Translations under genes and position numbers: made by a program
Shown here: positions 9,101-17,049 of the stretch, piece after piece
Layout of the letters: each line of letters starts with the position of its first letter
Numbering within the stretch: position 1 is the first letter of the stretch
Assembly (NCBI RefSeq): GCF_001975985.1
Contig: NZ_MTQF01000001.1
Span: 167,462 to 231,461 of the forward strand
Direction: 5' to 3'
Source: [Flexibacter] sp. ATCC 35103
GTDB taxonomy: Bacteria > Bacteroidota > Bacteroidia > Flavobacteriales > Flavobacteriaceae
DNA length: 64,000 nt
The notes under the pieces: model-generated
The model's database searches: none
What the model saw: only the letters and a program-made list of their open reading frames with translations
What the model was told of the DNA's origin: nothing

Positions 9101-9468
9101 AAATACAGCAGCTTTTTAGCAATTTGATTCTCAATGCTGTTAAATATACAAAAGAAGGTGTTGTACCTCAGATTAAAATTGAAACGCAAAAACCTTCAAT
9201 TGATGAGATACTGGAAATTGGAGGGAACAAGGATATTAATTATATTAAAATTTCTATAACCGATAATGGTATTGGGTTTGATCAGGAATTTGATGCTAAA
9301 ATTTTTGAACCTTTTTATCGCTTGCACAGCAACAACCAATATCACGGCAGTGGACTTGGATTGACTTTAGTAAAAAAAATTGTAGACAATCATCACGGAT
9401 TTATTACAGTGAGAAGCAAGGTAAATGAAGGAACCGTATTTTATATTTATTTGCCTGTGCAGCTATAA
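6184..9468 (+). CDS. CheB-CheR-PAS-histidine kinase hybrid
   Basis: 1094 residues in one frame. Residues about 15-200 form a CheB methylesterase domain with the catalytic set Ser24 ('GIGASAGG'), His51 ('VQHLSPDH') and Asp143 ('GTAFDGT'). Residues about 215-480 form CheR: an N-terminal helical part, then SAM-binding 'VAGCATGEEAYSI' from about residue 319. A coiled coil of repeated 'EELQSTNEELLSSSEEL' type spans about 645-725. A PAS domain follows (about 735-850), then a HisKA domain with His871 in 'SHDLQEPLRK' and an HATPase domain ('DNGIGFDQEF', 'GSGLGLTLVKK'). There is no receiver and no transmembrane segment, so it is cytoplasmic. A TAACTTTG -7 box lies at 6157-6164. The single-domain response regulator upstream may be its partner. 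Confidence 0.95.
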   Translation: MKLTDNQEPKKSKQDFPVVGIGASAGGLDAFKKLLNAIPVDSGMAYVLVQHLSPDHPSNLVEILSPHTKIPVHEIINDINLAPNHVYIIPENTNLIAEDGILKIHPRTRNERKNASIDIFFESLAQVHKSFAIGIILSGTAFDGTFGLKKIKELGGVTIAQDPDTAAFKGMPQSAIEADTVDHILAPELIPQQLIQIQKSYKTNHAYSEQDHSLKNEEEILNLITNLILLRTGNDFSNYKRPTIRRRIARRMVIARKDTLEDYYYYLRNDKTEQDLLFNDFLIPVTYFFRDTSAFESLTNLVFPQLIQNISNNNLRIWVAGCATGEEAYSIAISIHEFLIEKNNKDIKVQIFASDVSEKFISKARTAIYSVQDVQQVSPARLQNYFTKHDGYYHVNKVIREMCIFAVHNFIKDPPFARINLISCRNVLIYLNPFLQSKVLNSFHYSLKEKGILFLGKSETANSAHSLFEPIGINEKIYVRKSAFTHYVPEAFKPLNLIINSEIEPFEKKNSPETDFRKMAYDILFLQYTPASVIINEQLEIVHFHGDTSFYLLPSPGKPNFNILKMAREGISFELRNAILKIKKYKKNVFKENLIVKNQPYTASFEIVSIPDDEEHLMILFYKKPLANLDGDKNIRKSSNQNRIVELENELTQLRADIKRVTEEQQTAFEELQSTNEELLSSSEELQAMNEELETSTEELQSNNEELMCVNDELVDRQEQLISMRNYSESIFKTIREPLLIIDRDFFVKSANPSFYKYFQTTEKETEGHSFFEIGDCQWDIPEFKDLIVKMLGDRASIEDFQVHTMCKGIGKKIMMVNARRILNAKPAGMILLALEDITDVVTANEQLTIKNLELQKYNEQLETFSSAASHDLQEPLRKIHIFCQRIIDNEKNLSETSRHNLDRMLFAVTNMSQLIADLIDYTRINFVEKEYKKTDLNVLLKKTMSDIKDVILEKNAVIEIAAFPQLKVIPYQIQQLFSNLILNAVKYTKEGVVPQIKIETQKPSIDEILEIGGNKDINYIKISITDNGIGFDQEFDAKIFEPFYRLHSNNQYHGSGLGLTLVKKIVDNHHGFITVRSKVNEGTVFYIYLPVQL

Positions 9469-9492
9469 AATAATCAACGTAAATGAAATCAA

Positions 9493-9921
9493 ATGGAGAA
9501 AATAGAGACAAGCAATTTTAATAAACTTATTGGAATTTGGGTAACCAAAGGAACTGTTTCACCTGAAAATGAGGAACTAATAGGTATTGATACGTATGAA
9601 TATATTTTGAACGGAAACTATATCCTGCACAAAGCTGATGTAAAAATGGGTAATGAAAGAAGCCAGACTTTCGAAATTATTTATTTGGGAAATTCTACAG
9701 AAAGGGCAAAAATGCAATACTATAATTCTAAAGGCGAAAATGGTTCTATGACGGGTTACCTGTCTAAAAATATTTTTAAAATTAGAAACAGCACTATGAG
9801 ATTTGAAGGGAAATTTAATGAGGAGAGTACAGAATTAATTGGAAAATGGTTTATCAAAGAAAATGATAAATGGATCAACTTCATTGATCTTAAACTTAAA
9901 AAGCAAAAGGAATCTGTGTAG
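9493..9921 (+). CDS. lipocalin/DUF1579-like hypothetical protein
   Basis: 142 residues, cytoplasmic, mostly beta by pattern. Features such as 'LIGIWVTKGTVSPE', 'YEYILNGNYILHKADVKMG', 'FEIIYLGNSTERAKMQYYNS' and 'FEGKFNEESTELIGKWF' match the layout of DUF1579 and related lipocalin-like barrels that bind small molecules. It starts 24 bp after the CheB-CheR kinase and probably shares its transcript. The function is unknown and the family call is tentative. Confidence 0.65.
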   Translation: MEKIETSNFNKLIGIWVTKGTVSPENEELIGIDTYEYILNGNYILHKADVKMGNERSQTFEIIYLGNSTERAKMQYYNSKGENGSMTGYLSKNIFKIRNSTMRFEGKFNEESTELIGKWFIKENDKWINFIDLKLKKQKESV

Positions 9922-10011
9922 AAAAAATGCCTCAATTTATAAGGCAAAAAAATACACCTGACATACGTTTATATGCCAGATGTACTTACAAATCAACCTT
10001 CAATTAAATTC

Positions 10012-10851
10012 TTATTTTACGGTGTATACGATATGGTTTGCTTCACAAAGCCTGAAATACCCTAATGCAAAATTGTTCGTATCAGTAGTATTGATAATAT
10101 TTCCTCTGATATTGCCCGGTACTGCGCCAAAAGGGTTCGAATTTGCTGCTTCTAAAATTAAATTCATATAATTATAAAAGTTTTTAGAAATACCACGATG
10201 TGTGATATCAAGAATTTTTCCTGGCTTTAGATCTGTATCCGTAAATTTTTCATTTATTTCATTTCCGTTAATAAATTCATCACTTGTCACGGTGTATTCC
10301 GGATAAGGCATAAAATCAGCTTTATAATCTGTCAAATAATAATTAGCCTGATCCGCGGGATCTTTATAATAAAATGTAACCACAAGAAGATCCGGTCCTG
10401 TTATATCAGCCATAAATTCCTGATCTATTTTTTCAATTGGCGTTACAGAAGTTAATTTTTCAGTGGCTGTTAAACTTTGTCCGTCTACATCTACAAATAA
10501 TTTATATTCCATATTAAGTACAGGAACAAAATTAGTACAGACATATAAACCGGGCGCAGATTCATTAAATTTAAAAATATTCCCGTTACTATTTTCAACT
10601 CTTACCTGTGCTCCTGAAACTTTTGGTACTTCAGCACTGTAATAAGGGGCCATTCTGGTTATTTTTATCGTTTGTTCGCTGCCGTCAGTTCCTTTTTCCC
10701 AAATTATTTCAGCATCAATCACTATTTTAGGATCTCCAGCTTCTAAATCAAGCTCAACAAGCTTATCACAAGACAAAAAAAGCAAAACGAAAAGAAGACT
10801 GAATAAAGTAAATGCTTTACTTTTAAAATTGTATTTTTTTAATCTCAACAT
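10012..10851 (-). CDS. DUF4249 lipoprotein, partner of the TonB receptor
   Basis: 279 residues with a lipoprotein signal: hydrophobic 'LFSLLFVLLFLSC' places the lipidated Cys near residue 28. The body matches DUF4249 ('PKIVIDAEIIWEKG', 'AQVRVENSNGNIFKF', 'GLYVCTNFVPVLNMEYKLFV'), an Ig-like beta-sandwich followed by a second domain. Genes of this family usually sit directly after a TonB-dependent receptor, as here with 4 bp between them, and are thought to be outer-membrane partners in substrate capture. The substrate is unknown. Confidence 0.85.
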   Translation of the reverse strand: MLRLKKYNFKSKAFTLFSLLFVLLFLSCDKLVELDLEAGDPKIVIDAEIIWEKGTDGSEQTIKITRMAPYYSAEVPKVSGAQVRVENSNGNIFKFNESAPGLYVCTNFVPVLNMEYKLFVDVDGQSLTATEKLTSVTPIEKIDQEFMADITGPDLLVVTFYYKDPADQANYYLTDYKADFMPYPEYTVTSDEFINGNEINEKFTDTDLKPGKILDITHRGISKNFYNYMNLILEAANSNPFGAVPGNIRGNIINTTDTNNFALGYFRLCEANHIVYTVK

Positions 10852-10855
10852 GGTA

Positions 10856-13474
10856 TTAAAATTTAAAATTATAAGAAACTCCGGGAACTAATCCGTAAAT
10901 AGAGAGTTGTCTGGACTCATTCGCTCCTGTATTATCATTTTGTGAAAACATCATCGATGCAGCATTTTGCCTGTTATAAAGGTTATAAATGCTAAATACC
11001 CAATAGCTTTGCCATCCTTTCTTTTTATCCGGTTTAGGTGTGTAGGTTGCACCAACATCTAAATGGTGATATGCAGGAAGTCTGTTAGAATTTCTTAAGG
11101 TATAGTTGGGTATATTTCTTCCGCCAAATTCATAATAACCATTTGGGTACGTTACTGGCTGGCCTGACTGCAAGGAGAAATTAGTATTAAAAGACCATTT
11201 AGGACTAAGTTCATAATTTGCGGTAATATTCAGGTTATGCAATTTATCATATCCTGATAAATACCATTCACCGTTTGCAATACCCGGTTCTTCGGCTGTT
11301 CTTCCCGGCGTTTTTTGTTCTGCTTTAGACAAGGTATAAGAAACCCAACCGGTAAAACGACCGGTATTTTTTCTAAATAATAATTCCATACCATATGATC
11401 TGGCTTTTCCGGTCAGGATATCCTGTTCAATATTATTGTTCCCCAACAAATTTGCACCATCAATATAATCGATACGGTTTTTAATGTTTTTATAAAATAA
11501 TTCTCCTTCAAAGGAGTATTCACGTTCTTTAAAATTTTTGAAATATCCTACTGCATATTGATCCAGCATTTGAGGTTTTGTAAAAGGTCCGCTTGGTGTC
11601 CAGATAGTCATAGGTAACGGAGCACGCGTGTTAGACAGCATATGAATATATTGCGCCATCCTGTTGTAGCTTGCCTTTACAGAAGTTTCATCATTAAAAG
11701 CATATGATAATGCCAATCGTGGTTCAAAATTATTAAAACTGCTGATCGTTTTTCCTTTTCCATAATATTTGCTTCCGGTTGGTGTTGCTTCTTCATAAAT
11801 ATGATATAAGGGATTATATACTACTGCTTCTCCATTTTCATACGTACTGATCGTTTCGTTACCCAAACGATAAAATGTACTGTAACGAAGTCCGTAACGA
11901 AGATTCAGTTTTTCTGTAACCTGATTTTCAACATCCAGGTAGGCAGATGTTTCTAAAGCATATTTTTTATCTAATTGATTATAATTAAATTGAGAATCAA
12001 CGCCATAAGGCTGTACAGTTCCCGGATTAAAATCATAATATAAACCATCAATACCATAGTTAAGTTTAAAATTGTCTGATATGGTGTGGTTCCAATTGTA
12101 TTTTAAGCCATAATTACTGATTTTACTATCCCATTCAAATTTTTGAAATGGTATTTGCAGATTAAATTTATAATCACTGTAAAAAACAGAAAGATTCGTA
12201 TTTAACTTGTCTGAAAATTTATGTTTCCAACTCACCGTTCCCATCGTATTACCGTATGTACTGGCAAAGAAATTATTGATATCAAATAAATCATTACCCA
12301 TATATCCGGAAAAAGCGATTGTATTATTTGCTCCCAGACGGTAATTGAACTTCGCATTAATATCATAAAACATTACAGAACTCTTAATATCAGTAAGTTT
12401 TAAAAACAAATGCGCATAAGAAGCACGTCCGGCAATAATAAACGAACCTACATCTTTTTTTAAAGGGCCTTGCACTAAAAGTCGGCTTGAGATAAGACCA
12501 ATACCACCATTTACTTTGTAATCCGTGAGATCTCCGGTTTGCTGGCTAACATCAAGAACGGAGGAAACGCGACCTCCAAATTTAGACGGAATCCCACCTT
12601 TGTATAAATCTAATCCGCTGACAACATCTGCATTAAAAATAGAGAAAAATCCAAACATATGAGAATCCCCGTATACCGGAGCACCATCTAAAAGAATTAA
12701 ATTTTGATCAGCGGCACCACCACGAACATTAAAACCGGATGAAGCTTCACCTGCATTCGTAACACCAGGCAAAGTCAGTAATGATTTTAAAGGATCCGGT
12801 TCACCCATCGCTGTCGGCAGTCTTTTAATCTCAGCCATCGAAAGTTTATTAACACTCATTTGAGTATTCTTTACATCAACTGCCTTACTTGTGGTTATAA
12901 TTACCTGCTCTAGTTCCTGACTGTCAGAATCCATGATAAAATTTACCCTTGCATCATCCGTAATTTCAATTTGCTTTTCTTTATTGTTTAGCCCAATATA
13001 ACTAATCACAACAGTATAAGTTCCTTTATCCAATTCTAAAGAAAACATCCCGTTTTTGTCTGTTATAGTACCGGCGTCAGTTTCTTTGATGTAAACATTT
13101 GCACCAATAACAGCTTCTCTGTTGTCGTCCAGAACTTGTCCGGTTAACCTACTTTTTTTTTTAGTTGTAGTGGTTTTAGATGTTTTTTTCTTTACAAAAA
13201 TATTATTGCCTACTATCGAAAACTGAATATTTGCAATTGTATTCAGGTCATTTATAAGATCTTCTATTTTGATATTTTTATAGCTATGTTTTTTTGTAAA
13301 GTATTTTTGATCTGTATTTATTTGATCTGTAAAAGCAAATTTAAAGTCGGTTTGATTTTCAATTTGCTTAAAAAACTCTTTTAATGTTAGCGTTTGATCT
13401 ACCGTTACGGTAATGTTCTGGGAGAACACAGACAAACTGAATAAAAAAAAGCATGCTGAAATTATATGCTTCAT
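10856..13474 (-). CDS. TonB-dependent receptor with STN and CarboxypepD-reg domains
   Basis: 872 residues with signal peptide 'MKHIISACFFLFSLSVFSQ'. After cleavage comes an STN domain (about 22-90; 'TLKEFFKQIENQTDFKFAF'), a CarboxypepD_reg-like beta sandwich (about 105-185; 'GQVLDDNREAVIGANVYIKE'), the plug with 'NVRGGAADQNLILLDGAPVY' and a beta barrel ending in 'VPGVSYNFKF' with a terminal Phe. The STN domain indicates signalling to the FecR anti-sigma factor encoded upstream. Order sigma, small protein, FecR, receptor, DUF4249 is a classic Bacteroidetes cell-surface signalling unit. The ligand cannot be inferred; siderophore-type and glycan/peptide ligands are both possible. Confidence 0.93.
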   Translation of the reverse strand: MKHIISACFFLFSLSVFSQNITVTVDQTLTLKEFFKQIENQTDFKFAFTDQINTDQKYFTKKHSYKNIKIEDLINDLNTIANIQFSIVGNNIFVKKKTSKTTTTKKKSRLTGQVLDDNREAVIGANVYIKETDAGTITDKNGMFSLELDKGTYTVVISYIGLNNKEKQIEITDDARVNFIMDSDSQELEQVIITTSKAVDVKNTQMSVNKLSMAEIKRLPTAMGEPDPLKSLLTLPGVTNAGEASSGFNVRGGAADQNLILLDGAPVYGDSHMFGFFSIFNADVVSGLDLYKGGIPSKFGGRVSSVLDVSQQTGDLTDYKVNGGIGLISSRLLVQGPLKKDVGSFIIAGRASYAHLFLKLTDIKSSVMFYDINAKFNYRLGANNTIAFSGYMGNDLFDINNFFASTYGNTMGTVSWKHKFSDKLNTNLSVFYSDYKFNLQIPFQKFEWDSKISNYGLKYNWNHTISDNFKLNYGIDGLYYDFNPGTVQPYGVDSQFNYNQLDKKYALETSAYLDVENQVTEKLNLRYGLRYSTFYRLGNETISTYENGEAVVYNPLYHIYEEATPTGSKYYGKGKTISSFNNFEPRLALSYAFNDETSVKASYNRMAQYIHMLSNTRAPLPMTIWTPSGPFTKPQMLDQYAVGYFKNFKEREYSFEGELFYKNIKNRIDYIDGANLLGNNNIEQDILTGKARSYGMELLFRKNTGRFTGWVSYTLSKAEQKTPGRTAEEPGIANGEWYLSGYDKLHNLNITANYELSPKWSFNTNFSLQSGQPVTYPNGYYEFGGRNIPNYTLRNSNRLPAYHHLDVGATYTPKPDKKKGWQSYWVFSIYNLYNRQNAASMMFSQNDNTGANESRQLSIYGLVPGVSYNFKF

Positions 13475-13506
13475 GAAATTTTGTATTTTTGATTATTATT
13501 GAATGT

Positions 13507-13566
13507 GATAGTGTATACTATCCTGAATATGGGAAGGATGTTTAGTTTCGCGGCTAGGACATCCTT
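13507..13566 (-). other. two intercistronic hairpins between fecR and TonB receptor genes
   Basis: In the 99-bp gap, GATAGTgtatACTATC (13507-13522) is a perfect 6-bp inverted repeat, and AAGGATGT (13534-13541) pairs with ACATCCTT (13559-13566). Neither is followed by a good T-run in the minus direction, so RNA processing, stabilisation or partial attenuation is more likely than full termination. Confidence 0.4.
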
Positions 13567-13573
13567 TTCTTTT

Positions 13574-14443
13574 CTATTGAAAAGTAATCTGTTTTAAATT
13601 TTCATTTACTTCATAGTTTAGGTTATACATTTCTGATATTAACTGGATTATCGTTTTTAAATCTTCTTTTTTATTTATTCTCATCGTAATTCTCTGGTGA
13701 TAATATTCCTGAGGAATGGTCACATGATAGCCATAATTAGCCTCAATATAAGTGCTTACAACACTTAATTTTTCATTCTCAAAATCTATAAACCTATTAA
13801 AATCAGTTACTAAAGCAATTTTATTGTTATAGGTAAATTTTTCGCCCGGTTTTAATATCCATTTTTTGTTTTGATCTTTTACGCTCATCTGAACACTTCC
13901 TTCAAAAAGTTCCACTATTACACCTTTTTCATCTTGTCCTACTACAGAAAAAGAAGTCCCTAATACGGTAGTCGTAGTTTCGTTGCAAAAAACCTGAAAT
14001 GGATGTTTTTTATCTTTTTTGACTTTAAAATAAGCTTCCCCTTCCATTTCAATTTTTCTGTGGATTTGAAAATTATTTGCATAAGCAATTTTAGAATGTG
14101 GGCTCAACTCTACCTTCGAACTGTCTGGCAAGAAAACTGTTTTTATTTTTGAAGTCTTATTTTCAATTACATTCGAAGCAAACTGAATTGCTTCATCTCC
14201 AGGAGTTCTGTTAAAGTAAAGTCCGGTTCCAACAAAAACAAAAATTAAAACTGTGGCTGCAGCTGCATAATGCCAAACCTTAAATTTCTTCTTTTTTGAA
14301 GGGAATGCTTTTGATTGAAATTCTTGCCATGAAAACTCCTTCTCATTATCTGAATGAGAAATGGGAGTTTCACCCCAGATTTTTTTTAACTCTTCTTCTA
14401 TTTTCTTTTCGTCCATATCTTTTGAGGCTAAATTTTTTGACAA
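13574..14443 (-). CDS. FecR family anti-sigma factor
   Basis: 289 residues. The cytoplasmic N-terminus is followed by one transmembrane helix around 'HYAAAATVLIFVFVGTGLYF' (about residues 80-100). The periplasmic FecR domain contains 'VFLPDSSKVELSPHSKIAY', 'REIEMEGEAYFKV'-type 'KIEMEGEAYFKVKKDKKHPF' and 'VLGTSFSVVG'. The C-terminal part ('RITMRINKKEDLKTIIQLIS') is the DUF4974/STN-like domain that contacts the receptor. It should hold the ECF sigma factor (14684-15205) inactive until the receptor signals. Its start overlaps the end of the small gene at 14428-14637 by 16 bp, so translation may be coupled. Confidence 0.92.
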   Translation of the reverse strand: MSKNLASKDMDEKKIEEELKKIWGETPISHSDNEKEFSWQEFQSKAFPSKKKKFKVWHYAAAATVLIFVFVGTGLYFNRTPGDEAIQFASNVIENKTSKIKTVFLPDSSKVELSPHSKIAYANNFQIHRKIEMEGEAYFKVKKDKKHPFQVFCNETTTTVLGTSFSVVGQDEKGVIVELFEGSVQMSVKDQNKKWILKPGEKFTYNNKIALVTDFNRFIDFENEKLSVVSTYIEANYGYHVTIPQEYYHQRITMRINKKEDLKTIIQLISEMYNLNYEVNENLKQITFQ

Positions 14444-14637
14444 TGAAATCCCTGTTTATTAAAAACACCATAAACCATTTCTTTAATATCCCTGTTGGTT
14501 TCGATTTTTAGAACACGATCGTTATTCTCTAAATCAAAATTCATGATACAATCAGAAATGATGAACTGCAGAAGCACTACAATAAATTTTGCATCTTCCT
14601 TTGTGGTAACATCAGTTTTATAAGACTCAATATGCAT
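14428..14637 (-). CDS. small HMA-like (ferredoxin-fold) protein between sigma factor and FecR
   Basis: The ATG at 14637 gives 69 residues: 'MHIESYKTDVTTKEDAKF', a hydrophobic helix 'IVVLLQFI', then 'CIMNFDLENNDRVLKIET', 'DIKEMVYGVFNKQGF' and a final 'HCQKI'. The beta-alpha-beta-beta-alpha-beta order and the 'FDLEN-DRVLKIET' segment resemble small heavy-metal-associated-like proteins of Flavobacteriia that lack the CxxC metal site. The gene overlaps fecR by 16 bp and lies 46 bp after the sigma factor gene, which supports real expression in the operon. A role in sigma/anti-sigma control is only inferred. The frame is open further upstream, but that would overlap the sigma gene. Confidence 0.6.
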   Translation of the reverse strand: MHIESYKTDVTTKEDAKFIVVLLQFIISDCIMNFDLENNDRVLKIETNRDIKEMVYGVFNKQGFHCQKI

Positions 14638-14683
14638 TTTATGTTTCCGTTTATTAGTATAACAAACGAGAACACAAAAGTTC

Positions 14684-15205
14684 CTAATGCTCTTCGATTT
14701 TTTTTCGAATAAATTTACTGGCAAGATAAATATGATTGGCAATTGTCTTTTCAGAAAGATCTGTTATTGCTGCAATCTCCTTATAGCTAAGGTTTTCCAG
14801 TTTATGTAAAGTAAATATTTTTTGCTGCTGTTCCGGAAGAAGATTGATGAAATTATGTAGTTTTTCTCTTCTCTCTTCAAAAATTATGGTATCTGTATCC
14901 TCAGGTTCCATTTTTTCGAACTCCGGATCAAGCTGAATTATTCTGTTTTCTCTGTTAACATGATTCAGAATGATATTCTTGCAGATAGTAAACAATTGTT
15001 TATCAAATAAAACCTCTTCGTTCAGTAATTCCCTTTTGTTGTAAAGTCTTAAAAAAGTTTCCTGAACAAAGTCCTGCGGAGTCAAAACAGTAAAATCAAA
15101 TCGTTTGGCAATGTTTATCAGTTTATCGTAGTACTTGAGATACGCTTCCTTAAAAGCCGACTCATTACCTTTTTTTAAACTTAAAATAAACTTCTTGTTG
15201 TCCAT
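14684..15205 (-). CDS. ECF RNA polymerase sigma factor
   Basis: 173 residues. Region 2 is recognisable in 'AYLKYYDKLINIAKRF' and 'TPQDFVQETFLRLYNKRE', region 4 in 'LLPEQQQKIFTLHKLENLSY' followed by the helix-turn-helix 'KEIAAITDLSEKTIANHIYL'. It belongs to the FecI-like group that pairs with FecR. It heads the unit sigma, small protein, FecR, TonB receptor, DUF4249. No TAnnTTTG box was found in its 150-bp upstream region, so how it is transcribed is not clear. Confidence 0.93.
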   Translation of the reverse strand: MDNKKFILSLKKGNESAFKEAYLKYYDKLINIAKRFDFTVLTPQDFVQETFLRLYNKRELLNEEVLFDKQLFTICKNIILNHVNRENRIIQLDPEFEKMEPEDTDTIIFEERREKLHNFINLLPEQQQKIFTLHKLENLSYKEIAAITDLSEKTIANHIYLASKFIRKKIEEH

Positions 15206-15533
15206 AACGTCAATACGATGATTAGTCTTAACTTAAATTACCTAATAATATTGTATTTTAAATTGGTCGTTAAAACGTAGACTTAGTTACCTTTTTTTGA
15301 TAAAACTTTAAGGCGCAAAGAACAGAAATTTTATTTAAAGATAACCGAACCTCAAAAATATTGTGCGAAAAAATCACATTTTTGCCTTTAACATTTACTT
15401 TAAAACAGGTTCATTTTTGATTTTTTTGGTACAAAAACTTAATTCTTTTTTTGCTATTTTTGATTCCTTAAAAAATCTAAAACCCATCAAAAATAGCCCG
15501 TTAAAGCCGGAAGCATTTTTTAAAAACCCGCAA

Positions 15534-16319
15534 ATGAAACAAAAATTTCTACTATTAATTTTAACGGCACTTTTGGTTTCCTGCAAAGAAAGTTCAGGAC
15601 AAGAAATTAATCCTGTAAAGCCTGACAACACAAAACAAGAAGCAAAAAATACAGTATCTAAAGTGGCAGATTCATTAGAAACAGCTGTTTATTTTATAAA
15701 ATCAAAAAAGATAGCTGCTCCAGATGAACTTAGAAAATATATAAAAGAAAAAATCGAAAGTGTAGAAAGTATTGATTTTACAGGAGATAAAGTTGCTGAT
15801 TATATTTGTAAAACTGCAATAGACACGTCTGGAATTGGAAATGAATACTGGATTTCATCCGAATACAAAACAATAAAAAAAGTAAAATATTACGGAGATG
15901 GTTTTCAGTATCGCTGGTTTATAAATTTAGATAATGACCCTGAACCTGAAATGTTTGAAACAAATGGTGACGAAGATGGTGCAGACTACACTATTACAGA
16001 TCAAAATTTAGTAACAGGAAAAGACAAGACCTTGCTTTATATCAATCCGGTTATAATTGAAAACAATAAAAAATATTGGGGTTATTCGTGGGACGTAAAA
16101 AATATAATGGCACGAAAAAAAGGAAATAATATTGAGTTATTCTGCTCTTTAAGCCATCAAATAATCAGGGATGGAAATGAAGAATTTGATCCTGAATTCC
16201 AAAAAATAATGCCGGCACTGTTTTTTACCGGACATCACACGCAAGAAAGCGGAAACCTCGTTATTAAAGATGAAAAATGGTTAACATTACAGGAAATTAT
16301 CAAACAAACCAAAAGATAA
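15534..16319 (+). CDS. lipoprotein of unknown function, 261 aa
   Basis: The ATG at 15534 gives 'MKQKFLLLILTALLVSC', a textbook lipoprotein signal with Cys17; the frame is open 57 codons upstream from a GTG, but that extension has no sense as a leader. The mature part has 'YIKEKIESVESIDFTGDKVA' and 'FINLDNDPEPEMFETNGDED', an Asp-rich calcium-loop-like segment ('NDPEPEMFETNGDEDGAD'), reminiscent of VCBS/FG-GAP type repeats that report 'DGDGIPE' values. No family is firmly recognised. It is monocistronic with a strong terminator at 16341. Confidence 0.75.
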   Translation: MKQKFLLLILTALLVSCKESSGQEINPVKPDNTKQEAKNTVSKVADSLETAVYFIKSKKIAAPDELRKYIKEKIESVESIDFTGDKVADYICKTAIDTSGIGNEYWISSEYKTIKKVKYYGDGFQYRWFINLDNDPEPEMFETNGDEDGADYTITDQNLVTGKDKTLLYINPVIIENNKKYWGYSWDVKNIMARKKGNNIELFCSLSHQIIRDGNEEFDPEFQKIMPALFFTGHHTQESGNLVIKDEKWLTLQEIIKQTKR

Positions 16320-16340
16320 TCTCATAACTATAAAATTCAA

Positions 16341-16372
16341 ATCCCATTTATAACAAATGGGATTTTTTTTTG
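16341..16372 (+). terminator. rho-independent terminator
   Basis: Stem ATCCCATTT/AAATGGGAT followed by nine T residues, 21 bp after the lipoprotein gene. Confidence 0.85.
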
Positions 16373-16401
16373 GTTCTTCTTCTTCTTCATTAAATCTGTA
16401 T

Positions 16402-17049
16402 TTACAAAATACCGGACTTATCGTGTTTAGGATTATAAAGCATTGCTGTACACAAGCAGTTTTTTCTTTCTTTATTAATTAATATCGGGCAATTGATACA
16501 CGACTCGCAATTCTCCCAGAAAAGTTCATCAGTCGTTAATTCAGAATAAGTTACGGGTTCAAAACCCAGTTCGTGATTCATTTTCATCACAGCCAGACCA
16601 GTAGTAAGGCTGAATATCGCTGCTTCAGGGTATTTTTGACGGCTTAATTCAAAAATTTTTCTCTTAATGTTTTTTGCAAGTCCAGTATGTCTGAATTGTG
16701 GCGCAACAATCAATCCGGAATTAGAAACATATTTACCGTTATCCCAGGAAGAGATAAAAGAAAAACCTGCCCAATCACCATCTGATGAAAAAGCAATAAC
16801 AGCTTCACCATTTTTCATTTTTTCTTCAAGTAGTTCAGCAGGTCTTGCAGAAATACCTGTTCCGCGCGCTATAGCAGATGATAATGTTACATCGCAAATT
16901 TCTTTTAACCAGAAAACATGGTTGATATTAGCAATTTCAATTATAAAATCAATTGATTTGTCTACTATTTTATTTTGAATGGATAAGGTTGTTTTTTCTG
17001 AGAATGAATCCCGTATGTAAAAATCTTCAGTTAGTTGTTGGGTTTTCAT
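16402..17049 (-). CDS. GNAT family N-acetyltransferase
   Basis: 215 residues. The acetyl-CoA-binding region is visible in 'NSGLIVAPQFRHTGLAKNIK', matching the V-x-P-x-x-R-x-x-G-x-A pattern of motif A (R/Q-x-x-G-x-G/A). A Cys-rich C-terminus, 'ENCESCINCPILINKERKNC' then 'C' again, has at least five cysteines and could bind a metal, which is unusual for GNAT enzymes. The substrate is unknown; the pattern 'AIARGTGISARPAELLEEK' near residue 60 recalls acetyltransferases linked to amino-acid metabolism. It is transcribed divergently from the lytic transglycosylase gene across a 445-bp gap. Confidence 0.82.
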   Translation of the reverse strand: MKTQQLTEDFYIRDSFSEKTTLSIQNKIVDKSIDFIIEIANINHVFWLKEICDVTLSSAIARGTGISARPAELLEEKMKNGEAVIAFSSDGDWAGFSFISSWDNGKYVSNSGLIVAPQFRHTGLAKNIKRKIFELSRQKYPEAAIFSLTTGLAVMKMNHELGFEPVTYSELTTDELFWENCESCINCPILINKERKNCLCTAMLYNPKHDKSGIL

